A stretch of 64,000 nucleotides of DNA from Tillus elongatus (GCA_964006375.1 OZ023265.1:167672533-167736532); one strand, 5' to 3'; numbered from the stretch's first letter, positions 27,200 to 39,624 are shown. Program-made: numbers and translations. The notes: generated by a model from the sequence alone, not told the origin.

Positions 27200-28800
27200 T
27201 TCCTACAATGCACTTGATGTAGGTCCCTTGCTCGTGTAAATATGCCTGCCAAACATTAACGCTTTTCCAAGAATTTTATGCAGTTGCTGATTATGCAAAC
27301 AGGCCAAATTTCTTATAGGCCTCATTGAAGTCGTAAACATTACAATCAGAAGGCATAGCCAATATAATACCGCGGATAACAGTTTCATATACTGTCCCTA
27401 ATGGAAAAAACCAACATGTTCAGGTCTGTCGCCAAATGTTTTAAAATGTATCTAATCTAAGCCATAAAAGAGCACAAGCACTAGCTAAAAAGAAAAAATC
27501 GGGGAAACTACTTACACAGAGAAACGAGGCACAAAAACAAAGACAAAAAAGTATACTCCAGATTTACGTCAGCACGTTAAAGATAACACTAATCGCTTCC
27601 CTCTCGAGGAAAATCATTATAGTCGCAGCAAGTCTTGTAAAGAATTGCAGAGTCTAGATCTGAATAAAAGCCGCATCTTTTTAGCGTATCAAAAAGATCA
27701 TCCCAACTTACAGGTCAGCTACAAGTTTTACTCTGCACTGTTCAAGAAATACTTTCCACATCTGCGATTCGGACGGCCAAAGGCTGATACATACTCGAAG
27801 TGAGCGTGATACAACAATAAAATGAAAGGAATAATAATTCATTTAAGCAATCGGGAATAAAAATCGGTAGCAATGCAAGTGGAATTACACCATCGCCAGG
27901 CCGAAAAAGACAGGCTTGCAATGAATAGCGATTTTGCAAAATCACAAACGATAGACAGTATGGATAATTTGGTTTCTGTTGAACTGGATCAGGCTATATT
28001 GTTTATTCCGACCTTAACCCATTCAGGTATGTTTTATATCAGTCAGTTGTCCCGTTTTAACTTTGGAACACATGTAGCTAATACAGACAATGATGCGTTT
28101 ATGTGATGAGTCCCTTTCTGGAAGAGGTGGCAAGGATATCTTGCCTTATAAAGGTTTTTTTCCACCAAAATTTTATCAACAGAGAGAACCTCCTCGTACG
28201 ATAACTGTGTCGGATCAGAATAAGAATAATATTAGTCTGATGTTGCTTATATTTTTGGTTGCTACAGAAGTTTGTGAAATAGTTGAACAAAAGTTTCTTG
28301 TCGGTGGACATTCCTACCTGCCTTGCGACAGAGATTTTGCACAGATCAAAAAGAGAAAGCGCGTCGTATAAAATTTTACTACAGATCATATTGTACGATA
28401 ACCGTATCGGCCAGAATAAGAATAAGATTATTCTGATGTTGCTTATATTTTTGGATGAACAAATTTTTCTTGTCGGTGGACACTCCTACCTGCCTTGAGA
28501 CAGGGATTTTGTCCAGATCGAAAAGAGGAAGTGCGTCGTATAAAATTTTACTACAGATCATATTGCAAATAGGAAAGTAGAAGTACGCTACAAGAAACCA
28601 TTCAAGGTTATCCAAATGCAAAAAAATGACTCACAGACGATGAATATGGCAGAAGAATATCTGAGCACTACGAAACTGAAAATATGTCAGGTGTCGTGGA
28701 TTATATAGAAAGAAGAAAGAAGACAAGAAACCTTGATAATAAAAACAACGAAAAGTCTCAGTTATTTAGAGGAGTGTCTTAAAAAATTGAAGAAATTGAC
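27200..28800 (+). pseudogene. decayed DUF7869-like gene, 5' part
   Basis: Fragments occur in the order seen in a multicopy insect family annotated with a DUF7869 domain. CKYACQTLTLFQEFYAVADY lies near 27230-27300. 27560-27800 holds HYSRSKSC, DLNKSRIFLAYQKDHP and YFPHLRFGRPKADTY. 27873-28106 holds HHRQAEKDR, SVELDQAILFIPTL and RFNFGTHVANTD. 28090-28371 holds SGRGGKDI and then FLVGGHSYLPCDRDF. Frameshifts and stops separate the pieces. The 3' part continues beyond the LINE at 30770-30885. The family is probably transposon-derived (inference). Function unknown. Confidence 0.6.
28197..28565 (+). repeat. tandem duplication inside the DUF7869-like pseudogene
   Basis: Two head-to-tail units, 28197-28394 and 28395-28565. 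Each begins TACGATAAC(C/T)GT and ends ctactacagatcatattg-like. Both encode the GGHSYLP motif. The second lacks about 27 bp (the segment encoding VATEVCEIV) and has a stop where the first has PCDRD. Confidence 0.8.
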
Positions 28801-28814
28801 TAACATAGCAACAG
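28801..28814. repeat. target-site duplication of the LINE, left copy
   Basis: AACATAGCAACAG occurs here and directly after the A-rich tail at 30757-30769: a 13-bp perfect duplication. Confidence 0.88.
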
Positions 28815-30673
28815 TGGCAGCTGCCCGGGAGCGTGGAATAGAGGAGACCTGCTGCAGGTGGATCGGTTCCATGCTCAGGGACAGGGCGGTGTTCACCTCA
28901 CTCGCGGGAGGGACTCTGCTGGCGGGGGTCGCGGCGGGGTGTCCGCAGGGGAGCGTTCTGTCTCCCTTGCTCTGGTGTCTAGTCGTGGACGGCCTGCTGG
29001 GGAGGCTCTCGGGAGGGGGGTATGAGGTACAGGGCTATGCGGACGACATTGTCATCATAGTCCGAGGAAAGGTCACACAGGCAGTGTGGGAGCGTATGCA
29101 GACTGCACTGAAAGTGGTGGAAGGGTGGACGGTTGATCAAGGGCTCGGGGTAAGCCCCGAGAAAGCAACCGTCGTGCCGTTTACGAGGAGGAGGAAGTGT
29201 GAAAGCCACAGAACTCTCACTCTATACGGTAGGAGCGTTCCAATGGCCAGGGAGGTAAAATATCTTGGGGTCGTATTGGACTCTACGCTAACCTGGAATG
29301 GTCACATTGGAAAAATACTGCGTAAGGCAGTCATGACCTTAGCCGTCACTAGGCGGCTATATGGAAAAACGTGGGGACTAAGACCTAGTATGGCCCACTG
29401 GCTGTACACAAGGGTGGTCAGAGCATCGTTAACATATGTGGCACTGGTCTGGTGGCCTAAGGTGACACAATCCAGTGCCAAACAAAAACTAGGCAAGATC
29501 CAAAGGATGGCTTGCCTAGGCATTACAGGGGCCATGTCTTCAACCCCAACAGCCGCCATGGAGGTGTTGCTGGAACTACCCCCCCTACACTTAGTTATTA
29601 TGGGAGAGGCCAGGCTAGGACTATACAGACTAGCCTGCAATGGTAGACTGAAGATCAACCCAGGCTTCAGGGGCCACTGCAAAATTCAGGAGATCGTGAA
29701 GGAGCCCATGCTTGAAATGAGGTCAGACTTCGCGAGCCCGCGAATGTACAGGGAAAACAACTTTACAGTGGAAATCCCTGATCGCGAGGCATGGCGGGAG
29801 GAGACGCCGGGCATGCCACGGGACGCGCTCGTCTGGTTCACGGAGGGATCTGGCGGGGAGCGTGGGACGGGGGCAGGTGTTTACTCGGAAGGACCGAGGG
29901 TAAGTCATAGTATTTCCCTCGGAGCCCATGCAACGGTGTTTCAGGCCGAGATGTACGCCATCCTGCACTGTGTGCGGGAGAACAAGAGGAGGGGCTACAC
30001 CAACAAGCGGATCCTCATAGCCACAGACAGCCAGGCAGCCCTTAAGGCACTGAGTAGCCCACGGGTAAATTCCTGGCTGGTGAGTGAGTGCCGAGACGAG
30101 ACGAGCGACCTGGCTGGGCAGAATGAGGTGACCCTCATCTGGGTGCCGGGTCACTCGGGGGTTAAAGGCAATGAAGAAGCTGACAGTCTCGCGAAGAGAG
30201 GGTCAGCAGAACCATTTATGGGACCAGAACCGGCTCTGGGCGTGTCAAAGAGCACTGCCAGGGGAGCCATTAAGTCCTGGGTCAGAAACCAACACAAGGT
30301 GTACTGGGCGGACTGTCCAGGGCTCAGACATGGGAAGTCAATAATTGACGGACCCAGTTCAAAGAGAGCTGTGGAGCTGCTAAACCTTAGCAGAGGACAG
30401 CTCAGAAACACAACAGGTCTCTTGACGGGACACATGGCCGTCAAGAAACACCTGCATAAAATGGGGCGGTTCGAAGGGGACCTCGCATGCAGACTCTGCG
30501 GCGAGGGGGAGGAATCAGCCCAGCACATCTTGTGTGAGTGTATAGCTCTGGACCGGAAAAGACAACTGATCTACGGTCACTCTAGACCGGAGACGGAGCA
30601 ATATAAAACTTCACCCTACCAATCGCTGTGCAGACTAGTTCAAGGCACAGTGATCTTGGAATGGATGGAGTAA
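28815..30673 (+). CDS. LINE ORF2 fragment: RT palm, RNase H, zinc knuckle
   Basis: The open frame formally begins at 28733, but the codons before 28815 belong to the older pseudogene. It lacks the endonuclease and the first RT motifs. Present are CPQGSVLSPLLW, the catalytic box YADDIVIIV, the thumb region (KYLGVVLD and RPSMAHWLYTRVV), then RNase H with FTEGSGG, FQAEMYAIL, IATDSQAAL and HSGVKGNEEAD. The C-terminal knuckle is CRLCGEGEESAQHILCEC. The first RNase H acidic residue is Glu (TEGS) where the copy at 3207-4692 has Asp (TDGS). Uninterrupted to the stop, but 5' truncated and promoterless, so not functional for retrotransposition by itself. Confidence 0.85.
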
Positions 30674-30756
30674 GACTAAGGGTATGCACAATCAACCAAG
30701 GGTTGCGGTGCTATCGGGGCGGCAAGGCCGCAGACGAGCCCTGAGGGAACAAAAAA
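28815..30756 (+). mobile_element. 5'-truncated LINE of the RNase H-bearing group (R1/I/LOA-like)
   Basis: It is bounded by a perfect 13-bp target duplication. It starts inside the reverse transcriptase, ends after a 3' UTR of about 85 bp and a short A run, and carries one continuous frame. It is inserted into the DUF7869-like pseudogene, whose sequence resumes after the duplication. Sister copies are at 3207-4692, 34520-34925 and 41925-43998. Family GC content is clearly higher than that of the surroundings. Confidence 0.9.
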
Positions 30757-30769
30757 AACATAGCAACAG

Positions 30770-30886
30770 CGGAAGTTCCAGTTCTAGACCACTGCATAAT
30801 AACTGTTAATTATGCCGTATCCAGACTGTAGAAATCGCATCACGGTGGAGAAGATACAAAACCTTAAGGATATGATGGATTATATA
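30770..30886 (+). pseudogene. DUF7869-like gene, 3' end
   Basis: Continues the pseudogene after the LINE. The frame RNRITVEKIQNLKDMMDYI resembles the typical C-terminal end of the family (a lysine/leucine-rich helix before a tyrosine-isoleucine-proline). A mariner is inserted exactly after MDYI. Confidence 0.5.
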
Positions 30887-32724
30887 GGGTGGCGCATTGA
30901 AAACAAAACAGACCGATTTGCGTCCAGAGAATTTTTTTTAAGAAACGCTGAAACACGTCAATTTTAATATTGAGGGGGACATGTTTTGACATAAAATTCA
31001 ACTTTGTCACATCAACCCCTTAAGGGTGGTGATAACAACCTTATATTTTAAATAGGGAACATGGGTCGAGTGTTACAAAATTTGAAAGCTCTTTCTTTTC
31101 TGAATTCTGCACACTCTTTTTTTTTGTTGGAAGTTTTATCAACTCGTTTAAAAATTGTTCACAGTTAAATATGCAAAAACGCATTTCACTCATTCCGATA
31201 AGAAATGTGCTGATAGTCAATGTTTGTTGGTTTGTAAACAAAAAATTGACTATCAGAACATTTCTTATCGGAATGAGAGAAATGCGGTTTATTACTTCAG
31301 TTTATCGGTCGGTTTGATACTTGATAGTACTACCGAAAATTAATTTCACAATGGTGTATTCTGTAAAACGATGACTGTGCCAACCGTACCGCAAATTTGT
31401 TTAATGAACGACATCCGAACAGACATGTTAACAGAAAATACATTTTGGAGTTAGTTGCAAAGTTTCGACAAAGTGGTTCAGTAGCCAACAAAAAAGGGGA
31501 TCCTGAACGTGAATTTCTGGTTAGAAATGATTTAAGTTCTAGGATAAGTTGCTGCAGACCTAACTTTGAGCACGATAAAATTGGCCACTGTTTCAACATC
31601 AAAAGAAGAACTATTCAGCGAATATTGAAGCATCATAAATTTCACCCGTATAAAATTCATCTTGTACAACAACTGAATGAAGATGATTTTGATCGGCCGC
31701 TGGAGTTTTGTGAAGTTATGACTGCACGAATAGCTGATAACGGGAACTTTCTGTTCAATATCTGTTTTTCAGACGCGTGTACGTTTTTATTAAACTCTAC
31801 AGTCAATCGTCATAATTGTCGTTATTGGGCAGATAATAATCCAAGAAAATTTCACGAAGTTCACACTCAAACTCCACAGAAATTGAATGTCTGGACTGGC
31901 ATTTTTGGAGACCGTTTAATCGGACCAATTTTTCTTGATGGCAATTTGAGTGGCGAAACGTATTTGGAGTTACTAGAAGATATCGTTTACCCTCTACTAA
32001 TTGACACTGTTGAAAATGATGATCGCTATCAAGAAATCAATTAGTGTTTCAACACAATGGAGCTCCTCCGCATTTTTCACAACGTGTTATGGAGTTTTTG
32101 AACAGAGAGTTTCCAGAGCAATAAGATTGGGCGTAGAGGTGCTATTGAGTGGCCCCCTAGATCACCGGATTTAACTCCTTTAGACTTCTTTCTATGGAGC
32201 CATTTAAAGAGTAGAATTTACGCAACAGAACCGGAGTCTCTGGAAGAATTACGACGAATTATGAAGAACGCCGTCTAATAACTCCACAAATGCTCCAGAA
32301 TGTCAGAGCTCGTGGTCAACAATTTGAACAGTTAACTGAATAAACATTTTTGAACGTTTGGTTTTGTTTTTTAGGTTTTTTTTTACGAAAAATTGACTAA
32401 TTAGTGCATTTCTTATCACAATGAATGAAATACGTCCTTGCAACTCCAACTGTGAATAATTTTTAAACGAGTTAATAAAACTTCCAAAAAAATTAGTGTG
32501 CTGAATTCAGAAAAGAAAGAGCTTTCAAATGATGTAACACTCGACCCATGTTCCCTATTTAAAATATAAGGGTTGTTATCACCACCCTTAAGGGGTTGAT
32601 GTGACAAAGTTGTGTTTTATGTCAAAACATGTCCCCCTCGATATTAAAATTGACGTGTTTCAGCGTTTCTTAAAAAAACATTTCTCTGGACGCAAATCGG
32701 TATGTTTCGTTTTCAATGCGCCAG
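30887..32724 (+). mobile_element. DD41D-like mariner, decayed, with long TIRs
   Basis: The left end GGGTGGCGCATTGAAAAC follows TA and is mirrored at the right as gttttcaatgcgcca, where the last bases have decayed. Inverted similarity runs about 330-360 bp (30887-31230 against about 32370-32724), including AACATGGGTCGAGTGTTAC. The central region encodes a broken transposase. The element at 62941-63636 is a truncated copy of the same family. Confidence 0.88.
31351..32343 (+). pseudogene. mariner transposase, DD41D spacing, broken
   Basis: The ATG at 31351 (MVYSV) matches the copy at 63381. A deletion of about 35 nt relative to that copy shifts the frame near 31363. The main open piece (31397-32044) contains [16 protein letters not shown] and the first catalytic motif FSDACTF (D). 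A stop follows NDDRYQEIN. The second motif reads QHNGAPPH, where Asp has become Asn. The third, SPDLTPLDFFLW, is in another frame. Allowing for a missing residue near 32121, the second-third gap is 41, as in the intact copy at 9498-10586. The end is GQQFEQLTE. Inactive. Confidence 0.85.
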
Positions 32725-33865
32725 CCTGCATTTCTTTGAAATATCTTAATTTTTTATGACGATTAAGTACTAAGTGAAGATTGGAACCCGTGATGAGCAC
32801 TGATAAATACACTTGACGATATTATAAGCCAAACAAGTTGTATGTTTACATTGAAAAAAGGAATTTGGACCTAGACCCTATGTTTGGCAGTTATAACCTT
32901 CTAGCATTTGACAGGTTTAGTTTTTAATATGAGAATGTCCATAGAACTGGAATTCAAATTATGATATTCTTTAAGCTGTCTTTGCTTTAAACAATAAAGT
33001 ATTTTCGGAGTATATTTTGTGTTAATTACAAGTTTCTAAATACATTTCTCACTTTATCTCATTTTCGTTGTGTCGCACATAAACCCTTTTGAATTTCCAC
33101 TCGTGAGTTATGAGCAGCAGAGTTTTTGAGAGCAAACCAAAATTGAAGATGATATAAATGGGATGACACAAAAAGACTGAACAGAAAAATAACAAACACT
33201 TATTTTCACCGATACTAAAAATGTTTTATCGATTAGCTTTTTCAAAAATATAACTTATGTTTAAATAAAAATTTATTCGAAAGCATTTGACTAGTGTCGT
33301 TATAGTTGAATGAAATCACGAACCACTATAGATATATGGCGTTGTGATCAAATCACAAGAGAAAACACTACTAAGAATGGGAATTGGACATTTTGCAGAA
33401 TTTATTGCTGATTTGAGCGCTCCAATTCTTGCATCCAGCATCCACCTTACTTGCGTTTATTCACTACAGACAACGTTGCCAAGTTGTTAGAGTTCTCGTA
33501 TACTAACAGAAGCTTATATACGATGTGAACTGAAATGAAAACTTTAAAAGTGTCTTAAGAAATTCACCGAGCGTTTTATTTACCGCACACTAGGCATCTG
33601 CCATAAACACAACTTTATGACTCTGTTCTCGTCAAAATCTCGTCTTGGTGCCATTAGTTGTTAGTATTTTGATAAGTTTGTGTATAAGATTATAAATAAT
33701 TTATATATTTCCTTATTGGGGCGTTAAAATGGGTGAGATAAACTTAAAACTTATTTATTGGTTAAATGTACAGGTAGAAATAAATATTGCATTATGTGAT
33801 AAAAGGTTAATAGATCGATAATTTGTTCATCCAAATCGCCCCAGTAGAGCACAGAACAAGTCAAA
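32725..33865. other. AT-rich non-coding stretch
   Basis: No gene, RNA or recognised repeat. It could hold unique host sequence between transposons. Confidence 0.4.
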
Positions 33866-34435
<570 letters not shown>

Positions 34436-34519
34436 TTATAGTTCGTTCTTTTGACATCCGTTGATTCTATTCTCGCCAAAGCTTGTGTAGTAGGCTTTTA
34501 AGATATGATATGTTCTGGT

Positions 34520-34925
34520 CACATAAGTGGTTCTGCTGATCCCCTTTGCGAGTCTGTCACCCTCTTCATTGCCTTTGACCTCCGAGTGGCTCGGCACCCA
34601 GATGATGGTGACCTCATTCTGCCCAGCCAGGTCGCTCGTCTCGTCTCGGCATTCACTTACCAGTCTGGAATTTACCCGTGTGCTACTTATGAAGATTCGC
34701 TTGTTGGTGTAGCCTCTCTTGTTATCTCGTACGCAGTGCAGGATTGCGTACATTTCGGCCTGAAAGACCGTTGCGTGAGCCCCGAGAGAAATGCTGTGGC
34801 TTACCCCCGGTCCTTCAGAGTAAACGCCGGCCCCCGTCCCACGCTTCCCGCCGAATCCTTCCGTGAACGACGAACGCACGCCGCAGTAGGCCCGGCGTCT
34901 CCCCCCGCCATGTCTCGCGGTCAGG
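34520..34925 (-). pseudogene. RNase H fragment of the GC-rich LINE family
   Basis: The minus-strand frame contains SFTEGFGGKRGTGAGVYSEG, HATVFQAEMYAILH, LAGQNEVTIIWVPSHSEV and KGNEEGDRLAK. It lacks the segment with IATDSQAAL (deleted between NKRI and RVNSR), so one catalytic residue is gone. Both ends are truncated. It is the shortest of the four copies in the window. Confidence 0.8.
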
Positions 34926-35670
34926 CACTTAGTGATAAGGATATTTACATCCACACAATCGAAGGCAATCGAAGACAATCGAAGGCACTCAAATATCAAC
35001 GAAACACCCCGGTACTTTGTCAATCGCATTTATGCTAACAAGTAGTTTTTCTATAACTTAATAAATGGCTCTATTAGCACTCCTATTTTTTTATAAAACC
35101 ATTTTGTCACTAGATAACAGAAAATTATATAATCTTTTAATACGAATGGTGATACATGAAGGAGCCGTGGAGTTTGCATGTTTTTGCCAGAGAAAATTTA
35201 ATTATTGAAAGAAGAACCTTTAAAAGCAAATCAATAGAAATGACGAGGTTTGCATGTTTTGTCTGTAAAAATTAGTTATTAGAAGAAGAACCTTTAAAAA
35301 CAAATTAAAAAAAAACAGTTCCTTCAACTAATATCCGATATTTTGTAAATAACCCTATATGTTTAGCTCTAGTTGTGATTTAAAACAAGATATGGCAACT
35401 CTGGTACGCACAGCAATAACAATTCAGCATTAAGTAATTCCTAGGCCACTAGTGAGGCGCCTAGCAGTTGCTCTATTTATAAAGTGACGATGCATTGCAA
35501 AAATCAATTCCATAAACTTCAGCAAATCTCTACAAAGTAATAAGCAAGTTTGTTTCATGATGATAAAAATAATAATTTGGATTTTCTGTGTTCGAAAATC
35601 ATATTGCACCGTAATGTTTTTGTTTTCTGTAAAATATTTCAAAGCGCCTAAGATAAATAAGAAAAAGTTC
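34926..35670. other. AT-rich stretch with a direct repeat
   Basis: At 35168-35232 and 35243-35310 a unit of about 65 bp is repeated (GAGGTTTGCATGTTTT start, AGAAGAACCTTTAAAA near the end). The rest is AT-rich with no recognised gene. Confidence 0.5.
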
Positions 35671-36104
35671 GGTACGCAGCAAGTGCATTATGGTAGTGAA
35701 TTTTTATTAAATGTTTCAAACTTGGAAAACTCAATTTATGAAAAACTTAGAAAGCTGAATTTGAGTGTGTAGTAATGTCTTTCCCAAGGCAACATGTCCA
35801 CCAAATGTCATTAAAATAACTTTGCAATTTTCAGAGAAAAATTTTTTTTTTCGAAAGAAAACTCAAAATTTGAAAAACTCAATTTTCTATAAACTTAGAA
35901 AGTTGAATTTTGGTCTAGTCAGGCCTTTCCCAAGGCAACGTATCCACCATTTTATTAAAATACCTTTGTTATTTTCGGAGAAAAAAGTTCGAAAGAAAAC
36001 TCAAAATTTTCCCGGAAAAGCTTGTCCCATTTTCCTGGCTAACGAACTCATCCAAGCCATCAATAAAAGAAACACACTTGCCGAGTTTCATTGAAATCGG
36101 TTGA

Positions 36105-36184
<80 letters not shown>

Positions 36185-36313
36185 AAATTGAAAGTGACCC
36201 CGGATATGGGTTCTAGGGGTCCTAGTTCGCGCTCATTTGAAAAAATGTTTGCAAAGTCTCACCATCGATACCTCTCTATTAGTGAATATTTTTTTAAATA
36301 AAATTCACTAAAA
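35671..36313 (-). repeat. (TA)n-core repeat family, complete short form
   Basis: Reading right to left it has the hairpin end (TTAGTGAATTTT... against ...AAATTCACTAA), the conserved block AACTAGGACCCCTAGAACCC, the TA array (36105-36178), the GAACTCATCCAAGCCAT and GGAAAACTT-type blocks, then the 3' end with AATTCACTACCATAATGCAC and TTGCTGCGTACC. It lacks the extra middle block seen in the long form. Confidence 0.8.
36105..36178. repeat. (TA)n microsatellite core
   Basis: TA array inside the repeat-family copy at 35671-36313. Confidence 0.95.
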
Positions 36314-37082
36314 CAAGCACTTGTGAAGCCACGGGAAAAGTCTACGACTGTATTAAATATGGAACGATTTCAATAAGTTAGGGCAAGAACAAACAACCAG
36401 ATATGCTATTCAATTTTAATTAAGTTTTAAAAGCTTTCATCTCTTCTTTGTTAATTTTTTTTTTACAAAAACTTACCAAAAGATTAATCGGAATCACAAC
36501 AATCTGATCAGATAACGGTAAAGTGAAAGGAGACCAAAACATTCATAAAAAGTGAAGTCACTAACTAGGATCAGAACTCGTCATGTAGGACTCAACTATC
36601 GGATGTACAGGGCTTAGTCAGGTATATCCAGTAATATGTTAATTGTATAACGTCTTTTTTATTTACACCAAACAATTTTTATTTACAATGGATGTTTAGC
36701 TCATATTTGAACGAAATAAAGGAGAATAACGACATAGACACAGCTCTAGGAGCGTGTTAGTCATTTCGTGTCGTATTTTTCACTCACGTTCGTACTCCTA
36801 CCATAATTATCAATTTTGACGTTTTAACTTTGTTTCATCAGATTTAATTAATTAAAAAGTTGTGTTACAAATTTCATTGAAGTTACAAAAGTTTTCCAGA
36901 AAAAAAAAAGATTTACAAGGGGAATGTACCTGTCAAATTATAAATATAGCAGGTATTTTTCCTTATTAATTGCTCATTAGGTTTTGTTTTAGTCAACCCA
37001 ACCAGTTTTTGCAAACAGAACAACAAAAAGGGTTGTTCAAAACAAAATTATTAGTTATTTGGGAAGCTCATTATGTTATTTT
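36314..37082. other. AT-rich non-coding stretch
   Basis: No gene, RNA or repeat recognised. Confidence 0.4.
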
Positions 37083-37130
37083 TTAGCCAATTTTTCGTGA
37101 AACGAAAAATTCACTAATGGGGAGATCTGT

Positions 37131-37216
<86 letters not shown>

Positions 37217-37452
37217 TCTGAATTTTGGTACGTGGGATACTCTTTATGACAGAAATCAGCGTACCAAATTTGGTTGCCCTTACTTTGTTATTTTCGGAGA
37301 TATAATTTTTTTTTTCGAAAAAAAAAAACAAAATTTTCCGGGAAAACTTGGGCCCATTTTCCTGTCTAACAAACATATCAAAGCCACTTGCAAAAGGAAG
37401 GTATGTACCAAATTTGATCAAAATCGGTCTATCATTTTTTGAATTACCAGTG

Positions 37453-37541
<89 letters not shown>

Positions 37542-37600
37542 AACACAGATCTCCCCATTAGATCATTTTTTCGTTTTACGAAAAATTCGCTCAAAATGAC
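37083..37600. repeat. (TA)n-core family, palindromic variant with two hairpin ends
   Basis: The same terminal block faces outward at both ends. At the left are tcgtgaaacgaaaaattcac and ggggagatctgtgtttata. At the right are tataaacacagatctcccca and ttagatcattttttcgtttt. TA arrays (37135-37212 and 37456-37536) lie inside both. The centre has the usual GGAAAACTTGGG and AAATCGGTCTATC blocks. It abuts the 3' end of the 5S rRNA gene. Confidence 0.75.
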
Positions 37601-37715
37601 AACAGCACACGGTGTTCCCAGGCGGTCACCCATCAAGGCACCGACCGTGCCCGACGTTGCTTAACTTCGGTGATCGGACGAAAATCGGTGTACTCAACAT
37701 GGTATAATCATTCGC
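37598..37715 (-). rRNA. 5S rRNA gene (118 nt), possibly functional
   Basis: The minus strand matches eukaryotic 5S rRNA end to end. The 5' part reads ATACCATGTTGAGTACACCG. The internal control region includes TCACCGAAGTTAAGCAACGT, and the box C region TGGGTGACCGCCTGGGAACA is intact. The start gcgaatg differs from the usual GCCAACG, so the terminal helix is weakened against the 3' ...gctgttgtc. A TATATAA box lies 25-31 bases upstream, the position where arthropod 5S genes have a promoter element. An ATTTT run directly after the 3' end could serve as a Pol III terminator. Only one copy is present; most active 5S genes are in tandem arrays, so it may be a dispersed copy or pseudogene. Confidence 0.85.
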
Positions 37716-37739
37716 TTGAGAAAATCATTTATCCAAGGT

Positions 37740-37746
37740 TTATATA
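37740..37746 (-). promoter_or_regulatory. TATA-like upstream element of the 5S gene
   Basis: TATATAA on the minus strand (ttatata on the plus strand near 37740-37746) lies about 25-31 bases upstream of the 5S start. A TATA-like element at this distance is known for arthropod 5S promoters. Confidence 0.5.
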
Positions 37747-38008
37747 TTCATTATTAATTTTTAAGTTTCCATTTTAAACAAATAATATTTATAAAATTAT
37801 TATCAAATTTTGCAATATTTACACAATTTTTAAGAGTCCTGACTGCATACGTACTGTTCCTATGTGAAAGAATTTAACATAACTTATTTTATACCTATAT
37901 ACCTTAAAAGTTCATTTCGTAATCCCTGGGAGAAACCCTTTTATCAGTAGGTATAGATTATATTATATTATATAATTTATAACAGTATACTGTATACTAT
38001 ACAAGGAC
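37747..38008. other. AT-rich non-coding stretch
   Basis: No gene or repeat recognised between the 5S upstream element and the foldback. Confidence 0.4.
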
Positions 38009-38038
38009 AAAGGTTAAGGGCAAGGCCGCAAGGAGACA

Positions 38039-38083
38039 ACCGCATACACGTGTTTCAAGCTTATTAGCTATCATCAATACGGT
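38039..38083 (-). ncRNA. degraded hammerhead-like motif, left arm
   Basis: The counterpart of the right-arm motif on the minus strand. Stem I strands (ACCGTA and TGCGGT) still pair with one G-U wobble, and GAAAC with the palindrome ACACGTGT is kept. The conserved core reads TTGATGA where the right arm has CTGATGA. That first cytosine is required in hammerheads, so this copy is probably inactive. Confidence 0.45.
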
Positions 38084-38348
38084 ATAGCCAGGTGATGATG
38101 GGAACACTCTGTAAGAAGAAGCAAAAATACACGGAGTCACAACAGGCAACCAGTGCACATTTGCAGCATCATTCGGAAGACCCTCCGGATGCTCACGCAG
38201 GTGGTTTCTTTGCCTGCGTGGCGATTTTGGTTGTTGCCTTCGGATTGAGGATCTTCCGAATGATGCTGCAAATGTGCACTGGTTGCCTGTTCTGACTCCG
38301 TGTATTTTTGCATCTTCATCCAGACTGTTCCCATCATCACCTGGCTAT

Positions 38349-38393
38349 ACCGTACTGATGATAGCTAATAAGCTTGAAACACGTGTATACGGT
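38349..38393 (+). ncRNA. hammerhead ribozyme-like motif, right arm
   Basis: The core CTGATGA (38355-38361) and GAAA (38376-38379) are both perfect. Stem I pairs ACCGTA (38349-38354) with TACGGT (38388-38393) over 6 bp. Stem II pairs AGCT with AGCT (loop AATA) above a U-U mismatch. Stem III is the palindrome ACACGTGT, and the predicted cut follows GTA at 38387. A palindromic, loopless stem III is typical of minimal hammerheads that work as dimers. Not tested; stem II is short. Confidence 0.6.
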
Positions 38394-38419
38394 TGTCTCC
38401 TTGCGGCCTTGCCCTTAAC

Positions 38420-38667
<248 letters not shown>

Positions 38668-39418
38668 AAAAACACAAATCTTTCATTAGCACACGCGTAA
38701 GTAAGTGGCACGCCAAAATGGAACCTGAAAGCTTGCTTCAATTAACTGAAAAAACTGCTCGACACAAAAGACCTGGTTGCGACGAGAAGACGACATGGCG
38801 TTTACGTATTGTTGATTACCAAAATTTTTATTAAAAAAACAATACACATATCTTTAAAGACTACATAAAAATAATTCACCCCTTTAAACTAAAATTGTAA
38901 ATAAATATAAGTATAATTGAACGAACCATTCTCACAATAACATATCCATAATTACGCTGAACGTAACGCATTTTAACCAGTCGACAAATACGACAAATGA
39001 GATCAAACAGAGCTGGAATGGCACTATAGTTAATTAGTAGTCACTTTAAAACGCATTAACAACACTTTGATTGATGACCGAGTCGTATACATTATATAAA
39101 AAAAAACTTTCACGTGGAACATAAAAACAAACAGCCGTATCAATATCACAATTCACAATACACGATGTCCATAATCAAGATTCAGATTAAGACTAAATTA
39201 ATATGCAAGCAATATCAACGAGCAATACGCACATGTGCACAAATATCTTTAATCGAATGGCGAGTCGTAAAACATATTAACTCTTAACAGTTAACTCTAA
39301 GAAATCCGACTCTTACAATTGGCTTTTAGAGGAACGCGTTTAATCAAACTATGTTAAGTTTCTTTTATGATGAATATCAGTTTACTTTCAATTTATAATC
39401 TTAAACAGTCACTATTTA
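38668..39418. other. AT-rich non-coding stretch
   Basis: No coding region, RNA gene or known repeat recognised in about 750 bp. It may be unique sequence. Confidence 0.4.
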
Positions 39419-39554
39419 TTAGTGAATTTTCGTAAAAAAAATTCACTAATGAGGAGATATCGACTTTTGAATATTGAAAAAATTTCTTCAAATGAGCGCT
39501 AATTAGGCCCCCTAGATCACATATCTGGGATCAGTTTCGATTATATGTTTATAT

Positions 39555-39621
<67 letters not shown>

Positions 39622-39624
<3 letters not shown>

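Noticed and set aside
28733..28814. N-terminal extension of the LINE ORF from the Met at 28733
   Set aside because: These codons lie before the target duplication at 28801-28814 and belong to the older pseudogene; the fusion frame is accidental.
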